DNA of 64,000 nt from Methylovirgula sp. 4M-Z18 (lineage in GTDB: Bacteria > Pseudomonadota > Alphaproteobacteria > Rhizobiales > Beijerinckiaceae): NCBI RefSeq assembly GCF_037890675.1, contig NZ_CP149575.1, positions 1 to 64,000 on the forward strand, written 5' to 3'. Position numbers and translations under genes: made by a program. Below the pieces are notes generated by a model that had not been told where the DNA came from, did no database searches, and saw only the letters and a list, made by a program, of their open reading frames with translations. Position 1 is the first letter of the stretch, and every line of letters begins with the position of its first letter. Below, piece after piece: positions 34,829-43,329 of the stretch.

Positions 34829-35080
34829 CGGCGGCAGCATTCGTGTCCTCAGTGGTTCTGGACCTGCCCTGCCGTACATAGCCCGCTTAAGAGTCTTGAG
34901 GCGGTTGATCTGACCTTCGGCCTGTCCGTTGCTCCAGCATAGCTCGATTGCATTGTTGACCATATCGATGTCTCTGCTCAAGACATGCGCGAACCGCATA
35001 ATCGGGATGAGTTCGGAGTCGATTGCATTGTGGATCCACGCGTTCGGCGCCGCCGATTTTTTTGCTGCTGCCGTTAGTAG
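34805..35080 (-). mobile_element. ISL3-family transposase 3' remnant
   Basis: On the minus strand the C-terminus of an ISL3 transposase is readable: WIHNAIDSELIPIMRFAHVL, then ELCWSNGQAEGQINRLKTLK and RAMYGRAG, to a stop at 34814. The element end GGCTCTTCCTCA lies at 34805. The upstream part is cut off near a run of seven A residues, where the frame also shifts. About 85 codons out of the usual 500 or more remain. Confidence 0.75.
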
Positions 35081-35259
35081 GCAGCATCCGACCCATGCGC
35101 ATAAAAAACATTCTTTGCCAAGTCGAACACGATCGTGTTAATTCCCGTTGCGGAGACCTCCTCAGTTGTAGCGGTTTAACACCTACCACGTTTGCACTCG
35201 ATGCCGTCGAGGGGGGCCACCCCATCAATTAAGTGGCAAGCAACAGGCGCGGGGGATAC

Positions 35260-36180
35260 ATGAGCTACCATCTGCGTATTGTTCAAGGCTCTCCGCTGCA
35301 AGTATGGTGGATCGACGATAATGAGGCTTATCGTGTAGGGGTCGGTGATCCCAAACAGGGAATCGGCACATATTTTAAGGCCGAGACCGGCGAAACGATT
35401 CGAGATGCGATTTACCGGCAGGCGTCCGGCTACTTCGGCTCGAATGTTGAATGGCCTTTTCATAAAACCAATCTTGGACCGGGCCAATTTTACCCGCGGA
35501 TTTCGCGCCCCGTCGACGAGCATCCGCATGACGGTCTGGGGTGGAATCGAAGCGCCCAAATCGAGCTGAATATTGTGGCGATTGCGCGTGGGCAGTTGTC
35601 CGCGCTGACGCGTCAGCTAGACCGTATCTGCCAGACGGTGCATCCCAAAGATAAGGCGTTGGAAACTTTCGGCCATGATATTCGGAACCTCCTGATACTA
35701 GCCTGCACAGAAGTTGAAACACACTGGCGAGGCGTGCTGATCGCCAATGGTGCCGCGCAAATAGGAGATCGCCTAAAGACCTTCGACTATGTCAAACTCA
35801 ATGGTGCCATGAAACTCGGCGACTACGCGGTGGCATTTCCAAATTATCCGTGGCTTCCGCCGTTCAAACCTTTTGCCGGTTGGGGCAGCTCGGGCAAGCC
35901 TACCCAAGAACTCGAATGGTATGATGCCTATAATGCCGTGAAGCACGATCGTGAAAGCACATTCGAGCGGGCGACGTTGCTCCGAGTCTTCGAGGCAATC
36001 AGCGCTTGCGCTGTCATGATCGCGGCGCAGTTTGGTTTACCTGCTGGCTTAGGAGAAGGCTCTGAACTGCGATCGTTTTTTCAATTCATCGCGGTGCCAC
36101 AATGGCTGCTCTCGGAGATTTATATTCTCCCCTACGAAAGCCCAACGGGAGAGTGGACGGCGGTGAATTTTAGATTTTAG
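35260..36180 (+). CDS. HEPN-like hypothetical protein, 306 aa
   Basis: I prefer the ATG at 35260 (MSYHLRIVQGSPLQVWW) to a codon nine positions earlier. No named family is recognised. Residues FGHDIRNLLILACTEVETHW (about 141-160) and DAYNAVKHDRESTFERATL (about 226-244) form two helices. The N-x-V-K-H-x-R pattern in the second resembles the catalytic segment of HEPN RNase-like proteins. The gene lies directly downstream of the ISL3 scar and 68 bases before another orphan gene, in a segment flanked by the 45-bp direct repeats. A defence or toxin role is only an inference. Confidence 0.65.
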   Translation: MSYHLRIVQGSPLQVWWIDDNEAYRVGVGDPKQGIGTYFKAETGETIRDAIYRQASGYFGSNVEWPFHKTNLGPGQFYPRISRPVDEHPHDGLGWNRSAQIELNIVAIARGQLSALTRQLDRICQTVHPKDKALETFGHDIRNLLILACTEVETHWRGVLIANGAAQIGDRLKTFDYVKLNGAMKLGDYAVAFPNYPWLPPFKPFAGWGSSGKPTQELEWYDAYNAVKHDRESTFERATLLRVFEAISACAVMIAAQFGLPAGLGEGSELRSFFQFIAVPQWLLSEIYILPYESPTGEWTAVNFRF

Positions 36181-36248
36181 GTTAGGCGCGTGTTCTGGTC
36201 AGCTGATTATGATAGCTCCGTAAGGCGCTCAAATAGCGAGGGGGAGTA

Positions 36249-37073
36249 ATGAGCAAGAAATTGCCCCTGTCTGACTTTCGTGCCGTTCGCCACAAGCTTG
36301 AACCGCACGAATTCGCAATTAGCGAAGGGCAGGACATCGCGCCGACACATCTAGTCGGCGAGGAAACGTGGGCCGGCATCACGCATCTGCCGGACGACTG
36401 TGCAATTCGCATTTCAGATCACAACGGTCATCGGCTTGAATTGCTTTACAGCCTTTGGGGGGATTGGATCACCGCCACGGGCGATCCCGAAAAGGCGGAC
36501 GAACTGTTCGACCGCATGCTGGATGCGGGCGACGCGTTACAATGTGCGAACTTCCTTTTCCTGCACGGCTACTACCGCGCAGCAATGGCGGAGCTTCGGG
36601 TCGTGCTCGAACTGACCATGATCGGGGCCTATGGAAATTTAAAGCCCGACGATTCCGATTATGTTGTTTGGAAAATGAGCGGATCGGAACTCGGCTTCAC
36701 GCGCTTTCGGAGGCGTATGCATGGATTGCTTCGGAGCGAACAAAGCAAGTGGCTTCTCGCGGACGGAGAGTTTCCGGACAATACGTTTCAGCAATTATGC
36801 AATTTCACACACTCGCGCCCCAACTCAAGCGACGGTGCGCTATGGGAAAGCAACGGTCCCGTCTATAACCACGAGGCGGTGATGCATACGTTTTTCACGA
36901 TCATTTCCGTCTACGCAATTTGCTATCTCCTCATACGCGTTGCGCGTCCGGATTTTGTGCTCCCCCCCGACAGTCGAATCCTCTTCGAAGAGGATTGGGT
37001 GCCAAATCGAGCGGGTCTCGCGAAGGCTTTCGAGCAACTTTACCGAGAGCCCGCCGCCGCCTGCGCGCAGTAG
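36249..37073 (+). CDS. Hypothetical protein, 274 aa
   Basis: A soluble, mostly helical protein with a hydrophobic helix near residues 215-235 (HTFFTIISVYAICYLLIRVA). The segment FLFLHGYYRAAMAELRVVLELTMIG (about 101-125) resembles the helical core of HEPN/DUF-type proteins of defence islands, but no catalytic motif is clear. It follows the HEPN-like gene in the same orientation, with a GAGGGGGAG ribosome-binding site upstream of the ATG, so the two are probably co-expressed. Confidence 0.6.
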   Translation: MSKKLPLSDFRAVRHKLEPHEFAISEGQDIAPTHLVGEETWAGITHLPDDCAIRISDHNGHRLELLYSLWGDWITATGDPEKADELFDRMLDAGDALQCANFLFLHGYYRAAMAELRVVLELTMIGAYGNLKPDDSDYVVWKMSGSELGFTRFRRRMHGLLRSEQSKWLLADGEFPDNTFQQLCNFTHSRPNSSDGALWESNGPVYNHEAVMHTFFTIISVYAICYLLIRVARPDFVLPPDSRILFEEDWVPNRAGLAKAFEQLYREPAAACAQ

Positions 37074-37146
37074 GTCGGTGTGGCGAGTGAAAAAACTCAC
37101 GTTCATCGCATGCCGGCCGAATTGCTAGGATTTTTGCGACGTGCTG

Positions 37147-38091
37147 CTACAGTCGTGCCGCCCAGCGCCCGATCTCGGCGAGGATTTGCTCGAAGGTGGG
37201 TTTGGTTTTGTAATAAAGCGCGCTCGTTTGCGCGTAGGCGGTTTTGTAGGTCTCGCGCGTTGGCAGATCGTGAAGAATAAAGGCCTGGTTTGCGGTTATA
37301 TCCGGATTGTCCGCCGTACGGAATCGCTTCGCCTTATGAACCCCATAGGCGTTCGTGCCGATGAAAGCCTGAACCTCAGGGCGCTTTAGCAAGCTGTAGA
37401 CGTCGTAATAGTGACGCATAAAATTGGAGGGAAATTCGCCGCTTTCCTGCTGCTTGCGGAATTTTGTCGAAATCGTCTGCAGTTTCTCGACCAGTGTGTA
37501 GCCGGGATCGTAGCAGGCCACGGCTTTCGGGCGGTTGTCGATGATGTCCACTTTCCGAACCGCGTCGTCGTACGCCCACGAGCTGATGTCTGTCGCGATA
37601 TTCGGTGTCACGTCGTCGAAGCCGACTTCCAATAATATGCCATCCTTGAGGCCCACGACCGGTTTGTTGGAGCTTTTGTAAAACAACCGAATGCCGCCGC
37701 TGAAAAAGGTCGCGTTGTCGAACGCCGTGTCGCGCTTGACCTCAACGATGCCCTCGATGCGGATCGTTTGCGCGAGCCAGTCGTAAAAATCCTGGCGGCT
37801 TTTGATATGTGCGGGTTTGGTTTGATTGCGTTTGGTTTTCACATCTCGGTCCGCGGGCGGCTCGATGCGAATATCGATATCTTCCGAAAACCGGTCGATG
37901 ATGTGAAAGCCCTTGGACAGTGAGGTTCCGCCTTTCAACTCGAATTTCATGCCGAGTTTTTGCAGGCCGTAAAGGCAGTGCATGATCCAGTAGTCTTTTT
38001 CGACCAAGGCAGGATCGATGGATTTTTCCTGCGCGACTATCCGCAGCAGATCAGCAAATTGCGGATGGTTGTGAAGATACTCAGGCGGCAT
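37147..38091 (-). CDS. AbiEii-type nucleotidyltransferase toxin
   Basis: From ATG at 38091 the product has 314 aa. AbiEii/DUF1814 motifs are clear: VEKDYWIMHCL (about 28-38), ELKGGTSLSKGF (about 48-59) and the catalytic SEDIDIRI (about 66-73), followed by KRNQTKPAH and a C-terminal helical domain with YTLVEKLQTISTKF. The toxins are nucleotidyltransferases thought to modify tRNA or other RNAs. The start lies inside the end of the AbiEi gene, an 11-base overlap, the usual antitoxin-first order. A longer upstream frame is antisense-like and is not used. Confidence 0.87.
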   Translation of the reverse strand: MPPEYLHNHPQFADLLRIVAQEKSIDPALVEKDYWIMHCLYGLQKLGMKFELKGGTSLSKGFHIIDRFSEDIDIRIEPPADRDVKTKRNQTKPAHIKSRQDFYDWLAQTIRIEGIVEVKRDTAFDNATFFSGGIRLFYKSSNKPVVGLKDGILLEVGFDDVTPNIATDISSWAYDDAVRKVDIIDNRPKAVACYDPGYTLVEKLQTISTKFRKQQESGEFPSNFMRHYYDVYSLLKRPEVQAFIGTNAYGVHKAKRFRTADNPDITANQAFILHDLPTRETYKTAYAQTSALYYKTKPTFEQILAEIGRWAARL

Positions 38092-38677
38092 GCGGCTCCA
38101 TTGGCGCTTTGAGCGCCTGAGAAAAGAACTTCTTCGTCCGCACGCTGCCGTAGTCGCGCGCGGCGCGCTGCAAGCGGGACGCATCATACGACGCGGCACG
38201 TTCCCTAACGCGCGCCAGCACCTCTTCCTTGCTTTCGGCAAGGCGGTCGAGATTGTTGACGAGATCGACCAGCAGAAACTCCTTGCTCAGCGTCGTCGGA
38301 AAGGAAGGCTTCGCGCGAAATTCAAACAGGCGTCCGCCGAGCGCGAACTCGCCATGGCGCTTGTGATTATAGACGACGGTCTTGTCGTACAGCTGCGTAG
38401 TGCCGACACCGAGCCCGTTATAGGCGTTGGGCGAGGCGAGTAGAAACCGGTCGTCCTTAAGGAAGCTCCTGACTAACTTGTCATCCGCCGCCGGCGCTTT
38501 CCCGAACACTGTCTGTTTCGGATAAGCGTAGAGCCCGCCCGCCAGCTTGGTGAGCGTGCCCTCATCCAGCAACTGCCGGAGATGCCGATCGACGGCATTC
38601 GACCGCCGCGCGAGGTCTTCGCGCCGATAGACCTGGCCGGGCCGCAGATGCTTCTTGAGTTCCTGTAGTTTCGTCAT
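38081..38677 (-). CDS. AbiEi-type antitoxin, winged-helix regulator
   Basis: From ATG at 38677 the product has 198 aa. The N-terminal winged helix (LRPGQVYRREDLARRSNAVDRHLRQLLDEGTL, about 9-40) is followed by LAGGLYAYPKQTVFG and a C-terminal domain (SPNAYNGLGVGTTQLYD). This matches the DUF6088/AbiEi family, type IV antitoxins that repress their own promoter and neutralise the nucleotidyltransferase toxin. A promoter lies immediately upstream. Alternative in-frame ATGs 15 and 20 codons upstream would place the start inside that promoter. Confidence 0.85.
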   Translation of the reverse strand: MTKLQELKKHLRPGQVYRREDLARRSNAVDRHLRQLLDEGTLTKLAGGLYAYPKQTVFGKAPAADDKLVRSFLKDDRFLLASPNAYNGLGVGTTQLYDKTVVYNHKRHGEFALGGRLFEFRAKPSFPTTLSKEFLLVDLVNNLDRLAESKEEVLARVRERAASYDASRLQRAARDYGSVRTKKFFSQALKAPMEPHAA

Positions 38678-38683
38678 GATGTC

Positions 38684-38712
38684 AATATACGGAAAGGCGG
38701 CGCATTTTGCAA
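38684..38712 (-). promoter_or_regulatory. Promoter of abiEi, apparently leaderless
   Basis: On the minus strand TTGCAA (38712-38707), a 17-base spacer and TATATT (38689-38684) form a sigma-70-type promoter. Only six bases separate the -10 box from the ATG at 38677, so transcription would begin at or next to the start codon. Confidence 0.55.
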
Positions 38713-38737
38713 GTTTTTTCATTGACATTTCATGCAT

Positions 38738-39083
38738 ATATGAGCAGAAATAATTGTTTATCTCATTGATTTATAATAACATATTTTATCACACTTCTCA
38801 CTCCCATCCAGGAGGCGCCGATTTTGTCGCTTGCACGTTATTACGCCCGAAGCAAGATCCTATGAAGGAGGGCGAAGTACCTGCGCCCGTCGAAACGGGA
38901 CCAACCTATGGTCCCTGGTTGGCGCGACACTACGGCCCGGAGGCCGAGTACGGAGGCTGCAGGAGGGAAGGCATCAGACACAGGATCATGCGCCACCTCG
39001 CTTTTCCGGCGCTGATGCCGGATACATCGAAGATGTAGGAAGCGCGCGAGCTTTGCAACGCGGGGGCGACATGGACGAGTGGA
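38738..39083. other. Intergenic stretch upstream of abiEi
   Basis: The first 60 bases are strongly AT-rich. The rest shows no convincing gene; overlapping short frames are of poor composition. It runs into the second copy of the 45-bp repeat. Confidence 0.35.
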
Positions 39084-39128
39084 CTGTCGCTTTCCATTTA
39101 ATCAGGGTCTTCCTCAAATTGTGTGGCG
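39084..39128. repeat. 45-bp direct repeat, copy 2
   Basis: Matches 34784-34828 at 41 of 45 positions, same orientation. It includes GGGTCTTCCTCA at 39105, which looks like an ISL3-type end with no transposase beside it. Confidence 0.7.
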
Positions 39129-39239
39129 TTTGGACTCCCGCATTCACGAAAGACCATTGATAACGCGGGGCAAATTCGGTTTGTTCCCTTCATTCTTCCG
39201 AGACAAGTTTTCTGGCGACGCTGCTCACGAAATCTTAAA

Positions 39240-39434
39240 ATGCTTTCCGAGTATTATGGGTTCGAGACAATCTCCAACGCCGCACAATTTGAGAAAGACC
39301 GCCTTGAACTGCAAATCGGCAGCTTCGATGGCGACGACAGCGAAATCATCGCAAGTGCTTATGACACGCCGCATGGATTCATCCGTGGGAAGGACTTATA
39401 CGGGTGGGACGCCGAAGGCCTCCCGCCAACCTGA
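39240..39434 (+). CDS. Possible gene fragment, 64 aa
   Basis: From ATG at 39240 the frame reads MLSEYYGFETISNAAQFEKD and ends in YGWDAEGLPPT. Composition is protein-like and acidic, and codon use fits the window, but there is no good ribosome-binding site and no family is recognised. It could be the remnant of a gene broken by the insertion at 39.1 kb. Confidence 0.3.
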   Translation: MLSEYYGFETISNAAQFEKDRLELQIGSFDGDDSEIIASAYDTPHGFIRGKDLYGWDAEGLPPT

Positions 39435-39488
39435 CAACGTGGCACGGTTGACAGCGAGGCCGCCGCACTTCCAAAAAGGTGGCTAGAA

Positions 39489-40193
39489 GTGGTGACAGTA
39501 ACTTTGAAAGCGACCGCAACAGGCCGAGCGACAGCTACAGCCGCAGTAGATGTCCGATATAGCTTTACGGCTCAGTATTTGTGCACAAGCGCCATTTTTG
39601 CTCGACGCCGTGGACAAATAGAACGGACAAGCGCTGAGAATCCAGATGAGCCGGTACGCACCGAGCATCGAGGGCTTGTGACGGCGGCCATCATGCAGAG
39701 CGCGGCAGCCGTGGAGGCAGAGAGCGCTGAGTTGACAATACATGGTCCCGGCCATCATCTCGGTCTTGGTCACGTCGACGTGCAAGCCCGCGACTTCCTA
39801 AGGCCGCTTGCAGAGTTCATCGACTATCAGGACGCGCTCACGCGATACAAAGTGATTTTGCACCTTCTCCATAAGCAGCCTCTGCCTGAGGGCGAGCAAC
39901 CGTAGCAGGATATGATCGTTCTCGTGAAACTCCGTAACGAGCTGATCCACTATAAATCGAAATGGGGGGAGGAGATGGACTGGCAAAAGTTCTTCAAGAG
40001 TTTGAAACAGCTTCGTCTCGAAAGACCGTCATTTGTTCCATCCAACGCCAATTTCTTCCCGCACCAGTTGCTCGGCGCTGCCTGCGCCGCCTGGTCGGTC
40101 CGGACCGCAGTAGCGCTCCTCAACCGGTTTTATGATCAGATGGGGATCGAAAGCCCGCTGAAGGCACACATGCCCCAGTCCGACGGCTTGTGA
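39489..40193 (+). pseudogene. Orphan gene interrupted by an in-frame amber codon
   Basis: Two frames in the same register are separated only by TAG at 39903-39905: 138 codons before it and 93 or more after. Read through, the junction is LPEGEQP-stop-QDMIVLVKLRNELIHYKSKW. The second part has the R-N-x3-H pattern (RNELIH) of HEPN-type proteins in a helix, then FFPHQLLGAACAAWSVRTAV. The N-terminal half has repetitive Ala/Thr near its start, then EFIDYQDALTRYKVILHLL. The most likely history is a CAG to TAG change. Translation could restart at the ATG at 39912. No family named. Confidence 0.6.
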
Positions 40194-40351
40194 GCGACGC
40201 CTGCGCCGTCGTGAAGCGAACACGCCGAACGGCGGTTTCGGCCCTAACGGCTTCCGTCGCCCTCTTGCCACAAGCCTAACGGCGTGTTCGCTCCATCAGC
40301 CGCGCGAAGACACGCGGTGCTCCGCTGCGCCTGCGAGGATATGAAGGCGGG

Positions 40352-41170
40352 TCAGCGCGCAATAATTTGGCCGCGCGCTGCAAGTTCGGCAAGGGTGACC
40401 GAACGTCGCTCCCCTCCATCGTCGTTGATGATCTCGGGGACTGGAATTTCGAGGAGCGCGCTGGCGGGCGTGACGAAGGCGATATCTTCTGCGCCGTCGT
40501 AGCTGCAGGACGCCACGCCGAACACCTCTCCGTCAAAATTGAACACCGGACCGCCACTCGATCCGCCATGAAGATGAATGTCGGTTAGATAATACGGGGG
40601 CTTCAGCTTCACCGACGGGCCGCGCTCAGCGATGAACTCCAGTAGGGTTCCGTCGTAGAAGTCAGGCTGCAACTGCAAGACCTGGCCTTTCGCCTCGTCC
40701 TCCAGCACGCGGTGAAGCGGATATGACCAAGTGCTTATCTTCGCGCCCGGATCAGGCGAAGTTCTGGTCAGCGCGAGGACCTTGGCGCGATAGGCTTCAC
40801 CGGTCTTGTCGTCGACGAATTCGAAGCGCGGAACGCCGAAGGCAACATCTGCCGTGGGGTGGATGAAAAATTTCCAGATAGGAAGGAATTTGGTACGCCC
40901 ATCCGGCAGCGTGTGACTGATGCCGACGGAGTGTGGCTGCGCCGAGATCAGCTCCTGCGCTTCCAGCGCGACGTGCGCAGCGGTTGCGAACCCACCTTTG
41001 GGCTGAAGATAGAAACCTGTGCCGAGCAAACGGAGCGATGTCGGATTGGGACGCGTAACAATGGCAAAGGTCGCAAGCCGGCCGTCGGCTTCGTCGCGAT
41101 CGGCCGTCCCCATTCTCCATGTTCCGCGGGGAGCAGTGCCGGGTAGGGGTGGTAAGGGTGCGAGCTTCAT
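40352..41170 (-). CDS. Trypsin-like serine protease, 272 aa
   Basis: A chymotrypsin-fold peptidase lacking a signal peptide. The triad is visible: His in GGFATAAHVAL (about residue 65), Asp in HPTADVAFG (about 106) and Ser in HGGSSGGPVFNFDG (about 203). Such cytoplasmic trypsin-like proteins occur as effectors in defence islands as well as in stress proteolysis. The start ATG at 41170 overlaps the stop of the truncated dnaB as ATGA; a longer start would lie inside that gene. It is transcribed away from the repABC operon, in line with it. Confidence 0.8.
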   Translation of the reverse strand: MKLAPLPPLPGTAPRGTWRMGTADRDEADGRLATFAIVTRPNPTSLRLLGTGFYLQPKGGFATAAHVALEAQELISAQPHSVGISHTLPDGRTKFLPIWKFFIHPTADVAFGVPRFEFVDDKTGEAYRAKVLALTRTSPDPGAKISTWSYPLHRVLEDEAKGQVLQLQPDFYDGTLLEFIAERGPSVKLKPPYYLTDIHLHGGSSGGPVFNFDGEVFGVASCSYDGAEDIAFVTPASALLEIPVPEIINDDGGERRSVTLAELAARGQIIAR

Positions 41171-41808
41171 ATGCCCATATACGCCGATGGGCCGACCGCG
41201 CGCCACGCATTTTGGGCGTCAAGCAGGATGCCGACGTCGGGCGATGTCGCCAAACTCCAAGAAGGCGTCGAATTATCCATGGCGATGTTCAGAGCATTGC
41301 CGAAGGATTGGAATCCGCCGTCGGCCCGACCGCTTTCCGCCACTTGATACAGATTGCGTTCGGTTTCCTCGATCTGGGTACGCGGCGAGAGATCGACCGG
41401 CGCATAATAGGCTGTGTTGACGATGTCTTCGCCGATGCGGATGAGTTGCCGACGGACGGCGAGATCATAAATGGCGCGCGCGTTGTCACCGACATTGATG
41501 ATCGAGGTGGCTTCCGAAGCGAGACGCGCGAGATATTTTGCCGGATTGACGTCGCCCCATTCCAGATCATTCAAGAATGTCTTGACGGTCACGGTCGACG
41601 CGAGCTTGCCGGAGCGAATGAGCGAAGCGCAAATTTCGTAAATCTTGCTGTGTCGCGTTTCTTGAAAATGCTCGGGAAGCAAAAAATCCGAGACACGGTC
41701 GAATGCGTCATTGTTGACCAGAATCGCGCCCAACAACGCCTGCTCCGCTTCGAGATTGTGCGGGGCAACGCGAACGCTGGGAGGGGCAAAAACTGCTGCT
41801 TTTAACAT
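41167..41808 (-). pseudogene. dnaB: Truncated DnaB replicative helicase (N-terminal domain only)
   Basis: 213 aa, whereas DnaB has about 450-500. The start APHNLEAEQALLGAILVNND and the segments EIASLIRSGKL-like (EICASLIRSGKLASTVTVKTF) and ETERNLYQVAESGRADGGFQ match the DnaB N-terminal domain and linker helix. After FGNALNIAMD the homology stops and a short unrelated tail follows. The RecA-type ATPase domain is absent. The fragment is intact as a reading frame and its stop overlaps the protease start, so it may still be translated, perhaps only as a leader or as a domain binding primase or helicase. It lies 8 bases after repC. Confidence 0.8.
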
Positions 41809-41815
41809 GTTCCAT

Positions 41816-43174
41816 CTAACCCTTCTGCAGCTTCATGCGTTGGCTGAGATGGGCGAGAATCGCCGGCCACAAAGGAAACTCCCCTGCCCTCCCCTTTTCG
41901 GTCAGAGCACGTAAATATCCACCCGGCGACCTAATCGCAGGAGAGCCGTTGACCGACATCGTGAGCTTCCCGGTTTCCGCGGACACATGCTTCCGCACCT
42001 CGGACGAGTATTCCGAACGCTGCAGGATGAACGCGACGGCGACCGCTGCCTTTGCCTCGCCCATCGCCTCGACAGCCGCTCTCCACGCGTCCGCGCTAAT
42101 ACCTATGCCGGGTCGAATTGCGGCGGCCGTTTTGATGAATGTGGGCCAGGTGGTGATCTTACCATCGCCCAAATGATGTTCCTCGACGTCGCGACAAGCG
42201 TCGAGAACCACTTGCAACGGCAAGTGCGTCGCTGTTGGAGCCCCCTGCCCTTCCCCGTTGGCCTCGGTCTCGCCCCTTGCTTTCTGGAAAGCAGGTTCAG
42301 AATCAGGATTATTATCTGGTTTTGATTCTGTATTGTGCCGCTCATTCTGAGCGTCATTGCCGCTTATATTTTCGAAATTACACGCATCTTCCAAAGCGTT
42401 AGCGACTTCTGCTCGCAGTGTCTCCAATTGGGTATTAAGCGCTTTAAACGCTTCCATTCCATGTAGTCGCCGAACGGGTGTTAAAAGCGAGACAAATGCC
42501 TGCCGCAAATCGCCCCACGGCCCGGTCAATTCCGCGTCGATCGCGTAGGAAATCCGTTTCGAAACATCGCGTCGCAACAAAACGATCCGCTCTTTCAACA
42601 TGGAAATCTGTTGCCGCTCTCGCCGCAATTGTTCTTGCCGATCTTGAAACTCCGGATATCTGACAATGAGCGGCGATAGATCCAATCCAAACGCCTGGGT
42701 GATGGCCTCCTCCCCTGCCCGCCGGACATAGCGCTTCCCGTTCGAGCTGTCCCTGCGGATGATGAGCCTGGCCTCCACAAGCGCGGCCAGGTGACGCCGC
42801 AAGGTTGGCTCGGACATGCCGTTGGCGCGCAGGCACAGAGCGCGGTTGGACGGAAAAACGACCAGGTCTGGGTGCGCGTCCGCCAGGCACGGATCATCTT
42901 GCGTCCGGACCGCCGGCGCGATCGTGAGCCCGGCCTCGGGGTGAAACGACAAGAGCGCGCTCAAAACCCCGAGAGCACGGTCAGATATGCCCAAAGTCGG
43001 GCGGATTTCATTTAGGGTCTGGAGCAAGACCCACTTGTTCACCACGTTGGGCGCATTGGATTCCGATCCGTTTCGCTCGACGCGCGCCCGTGCGGCCTTA
43101 ACGGTCGCTTGCACCTGAATTTGGGCAAACGTCACTGACCTCCGCCCAAAGGGCGTAGTTGCAATTTCAGTCAT
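41816..43174 (-). CDS. repC: RepC replication initiator
   Basis: 452 aa from MTEIATTPFGRRSVT. The RepC pattern is clear: KWVLLQTLNEIRPTLGISDRALGVLSALLSFHPE (about 47-80), then FPSNRALCLRANGMSEPTLRRHLAALVEARLI, the winged-helix DNA-binding domain, and a C-terminal domain ending SPGGYLRALTEKGRAGEFPLWP. RepC starts replication at an origin inside its own gene and acts in cis. It lies 156 bases downstream of repB, with the counter-transcribed RNA between them. A start five codons upstream is possible. Confidence 0.94.
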   Translation of the reverse strand: MTEIATTPFGRRSVTFAQIQVQATVKAARARVERNGSESNAPNVVNKWVLLQTLNEIRPTLGISDRALGVLSALLSFHPEAGLTIAPAVRTQDDPCLADAHPDLVVFPSNRALCLRANGMSEPTLRRHLAALVEARLIIRRDSSNGKRYVRRAGEEAITQAFGLDLSPLIVRYPEFQDRQEQLRRERQQISMLKERIVLLRRDVSKRISYAIDAELTGPWGDLRQAFVSLLTPVRRLHGMEAFKALNTQLETLRAEVANALEDACNFENISGNDAQNERHNTESKPDNNPDSEPAFQKARGETEANGEGQGAPTATHLPLQVVLDACRDVEEHHLGDGKITTWPTFIKTAAAIRPGIGISADAWRAAVEAMGEAKAAVAVAFILQRSEYSSEVRKHVSAETGKLTMSVNGSPAIRSPGGYLRALTEKGRAGEFPLWPAILAHLSQRMKLQKG

Positions 43175-43232
43175 TCTCTCTGCCTTCAATTAGGCAAAAG
43201 AAAATTGCTCACCAAAACGGTGCCGAAGACTC

Positions 43233-43325
43233 TTGACACTGATTCGCGGAAGTGGGATTCTCTTAGTCGCCAAACGTAAGAGAGAGGCTTCCGTGACGGA
43301 AACGTTATGGGGGCCTTTTCTTTTG
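43233..43325 (+). ncRNA. Counter-transcribed RNA (incA-type antisense) between repB and repC
   Basis: On the plus strand, opposite to repABC, TTGACA (43233-43238), a 17-base spacer and GATTCT (43256-43261) form a promoter. The RNA would start near 43268. AGGCTTCC (43285-43292) pairs with GGGGGCCT (43309-43316), with G-U pairs allowed, followed by TTTTCTTTT: an intrinsic terminator. Such RNAs in repABC plasmids limit RepC synthesis and cause incompatibility. Confidence 0.78.
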
Positions 43326-43329
43326 CTGA

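Noticed and set aside
41167-41808. DnaB fragment considered as a functional replicative helicase
   Set aside because: The entire ATPase domain is absent, so it cannot unwind DNA.
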